A DNA stretch of 15,463 nt from UPXZ01 sp018055865. Lineage in GTDB: Bacteria > Bacteroidota > Bacteroidia > Bacteroidales > Paludibacteraceae. Within the stretch, counting starts at the first letter, position 1. The number at the start of each line of letters is the position of its first letter. The position numbers were made by a program, and so were the translations under genes. Below are positions 14,346 to 15,463 of this stretch, in pieces. The notes beneath the pieces are model-generated. The model had not been told where the DNA came from. It saw nothing but the letters and a program-made list of their open reading frames with translations, and ran no database searches. The stretch covers positions 1-15,463 of the forward strand of contig CAXYWB010000054.1 of the NCBI GenBank assembly GCA_964292695.1. Direction: 5' to 3'.

Positions 14346-15463
14346 ATGCAAAGCTACTCCGTATTACTCATTATAGGTGTCTATTTTGCCGTTTTGCTCC
14401 TCATTTCGCACCTGGTGAGCCGGCGAGGTTCCGACAATGATGCGTTTTTCAGGGCCAACCGAAAATCTTCCTGGTGGGTAGTGGCTATCGGCATGATCGG
14501 AACTTCCATTTCGGGTGTTACGTTCGTGTCTGTGCCGGGCATGGTACGCGATGTGAGTTTCAACTACATGCAGACCGTGTTTGGATTTTTCTTCGGCTAC
14601 ATCGTGATTGCTAAGGTGTTGCTGCCGATTTATTACAAGCTCAATCTCACCACCATTTATACCTATCTGGATGGGCGTTTTGGACGGCGAACTTATAAAA
14701 CAGGCGCTTCATTTTTCCTGTTCGGGAAAACAATCGGTGCTTCGGCACGACTTTACATAGTAGCACTAATTTTACAGCAAACGGTATTCAATGCCTGGAA
14801 TGTACCTTTTTGGGTCACGGTTTTCTGTACCGTATTGCTAATCTGGATGTACACCCAACGCAGCGGAATAAATACTGTAATTTGGACCGATATCATCCAA
14901 ACAGTTATCATGATTGCCACTTTGATACTGATTATCATTGAGGTAACGCAACGCATCAATCTGACAAATGCAGCATTATTCACCGCCTTGAAAAACAGCC
15001 CTGCGACCGATATTTTTGTTTTCGGTGACTGGCACAGCAGACAGAATTTCTGGAAACAGTTTCTGAGCGGGGTTTTCATCCCTATCGTGATGACCGGATT
15101 GGATCAGGACATGATGCAGAAAAGCCTCACTATCAGCACCCTGAAAGATGCACAGAAAAACATGTATTGGTACGGCATTGCATTTGTGCCGATTAATTTT
15201 CTTTTCCTGACGCTGGGAGCTATGCTGCTGATGATAGCTTCGCAAAATGGTGTAGTTTTGCCAGCAATATCCGACAATATTCTCCCGCTCTTTGCTATTC
15301 AGTATCTGGGAAATACGATTTACGTGCTTTTTGTTATCGGAATTATTGCCGCTGCATTTTCGAGTGCCGACTCCGCGCTGGCTGCCCTCACCACCTCTTT
15401 CTCGGTGGATATTCTGGAAGTTGATAAGATGGGAAACAACGAAAAAGCAGTGAAAATCCGTCG
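14346..15463 (+). CDS. Sodium:solute symporter (SSS family), N-terminal part
   Basis: An open frame from the ATG at 14346 runs 372 codons to the right edge, so the C-terminus is missing (full SSS proteins are usually about 480-600 residues). These inner-membrane carriers use the sodium gradient to import sugars, amino acids, carboxylates or similar solutes. The visible part has roughly nine hydrophobic segments, beginning with YSVLLIIGVYFAVLLLI (4-20). GMIGTSISGVTFVSVPGM at about 49-66 is the unwound first core helix of the fold. AAAFSSADSALAALTT at 335-350 matches the conserved family segment that includes the Na2-site Ser pair (S339-S340). The solute cannot be told from sequence. No clear Bacteroidota promoter is seen between the terminator at 14316 and the start, which leaves read-through from the SDR-like gene possible. 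Confidence 0.92.
   Translation, partial: MQSYSVLLIIGVYFAVLLLISHLVSRRGSDNDAFFRANRKSSWWVVAIGMIGTSISGVTFVSVPGMVRDVSFNYMQTVFGFFFGYIVIAKVLLPIYYKLNLTTIYTYLDGRFGRRTYKTGASFFLFGKTIGASARLYIVALILQQTVFNAWNVPFWVTVFCTVLLIWMYTQRSGINTVIWTDIIQTVIMIATLILIIIEVTQRINLTNAALFTALKNSPATDIFVFGDWHSRQNFWKQFLSGVFIPIVMTGLDQDMMQKSLTISTLKDAQKNMYWYGIAFVPINFLFLTLGAMLLMIASQNGVVLPAISDNILPLFAIQYLGNTIYVLFVIGIIAAAFSSADSALAALTTSFSVDILEVDKMGNNEKAVKIR

Overview
The window looks like a piece of a Bacteroidota chromosome, most likely order Bacteroidales. Three things point there: promoters of the TTTG-N19-TAnnTTTG type, A-rich leaders without clear Shine-Dalgarno sequences, and a PorT-type outer-membrane protein. The protein families also read as Bacteroidota versions. 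The DNA is moderately AT-rich and even in texture. I see no insertion sequence, integrase, tRNA, rRNA or CRISPR array.

Left half, all on the minus strand. The start of an AMP-forming acyl-CoA synthetase runs off the left edge (1-819). Next comes an RsmI-like SAM-dependent methyltransferase (917-1666) with its own candidate promoter. Upstream of that is a tight three-gene unit read from about 6785 leftward: a membrane-bound nucleotide-sugar 4,6-dehydratase (4804-6759), a WecA/WbpL-type polyprenyl-phosphate sugar-1-phosphate transferase that overlaps it by ATGA (3719-4807), and an ABC-F ATPase 23 bases further on (1758-3695). The first two could make an activated deoxy-sugar and load it on the lipid carrier, starting a surface glycan. 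yebC (6898-7614) precedes this unit and is closed off by a perfect 12-bp hairpin terminator.

Centre. A 309-base divergent region (7615-7923) separates yebC from the plus-strand rimP-nusA-infB operon (7924-12731). This is the widespread ribosome maturation, transcription elongation and translation initiation cluster. It has a textbook Bacteroidota promoter at 7828-7858, a small GC-rich leader hairpin, and a 129-base nusA-infB spacer with an inverted repeat. A 14-bp stem terminator follows infB.

Right half, plus strand. A PorT-like outer-membrane beta-barrel protein (12872-13558), a small NAD(P)-binding atypical SDR protein (13616-14263) with its own -7 element and a weak terminator, and the first 372 codons of a sodium:solute symporter that runs off the right edge (14346-15463).

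The window is mostly conserved housekeeping sequence and I found no clearly new multi-gene system. The points most worth a second look are non-coding: the dyad upstream of the acyl-CoA synthetase, the long hairpin in the yebC leader, the rimP leader hairpin and the nusA-infB spacer repeat. The sugar-initiation pair, which stands apart from any visible glycan cluster, is also of interest.
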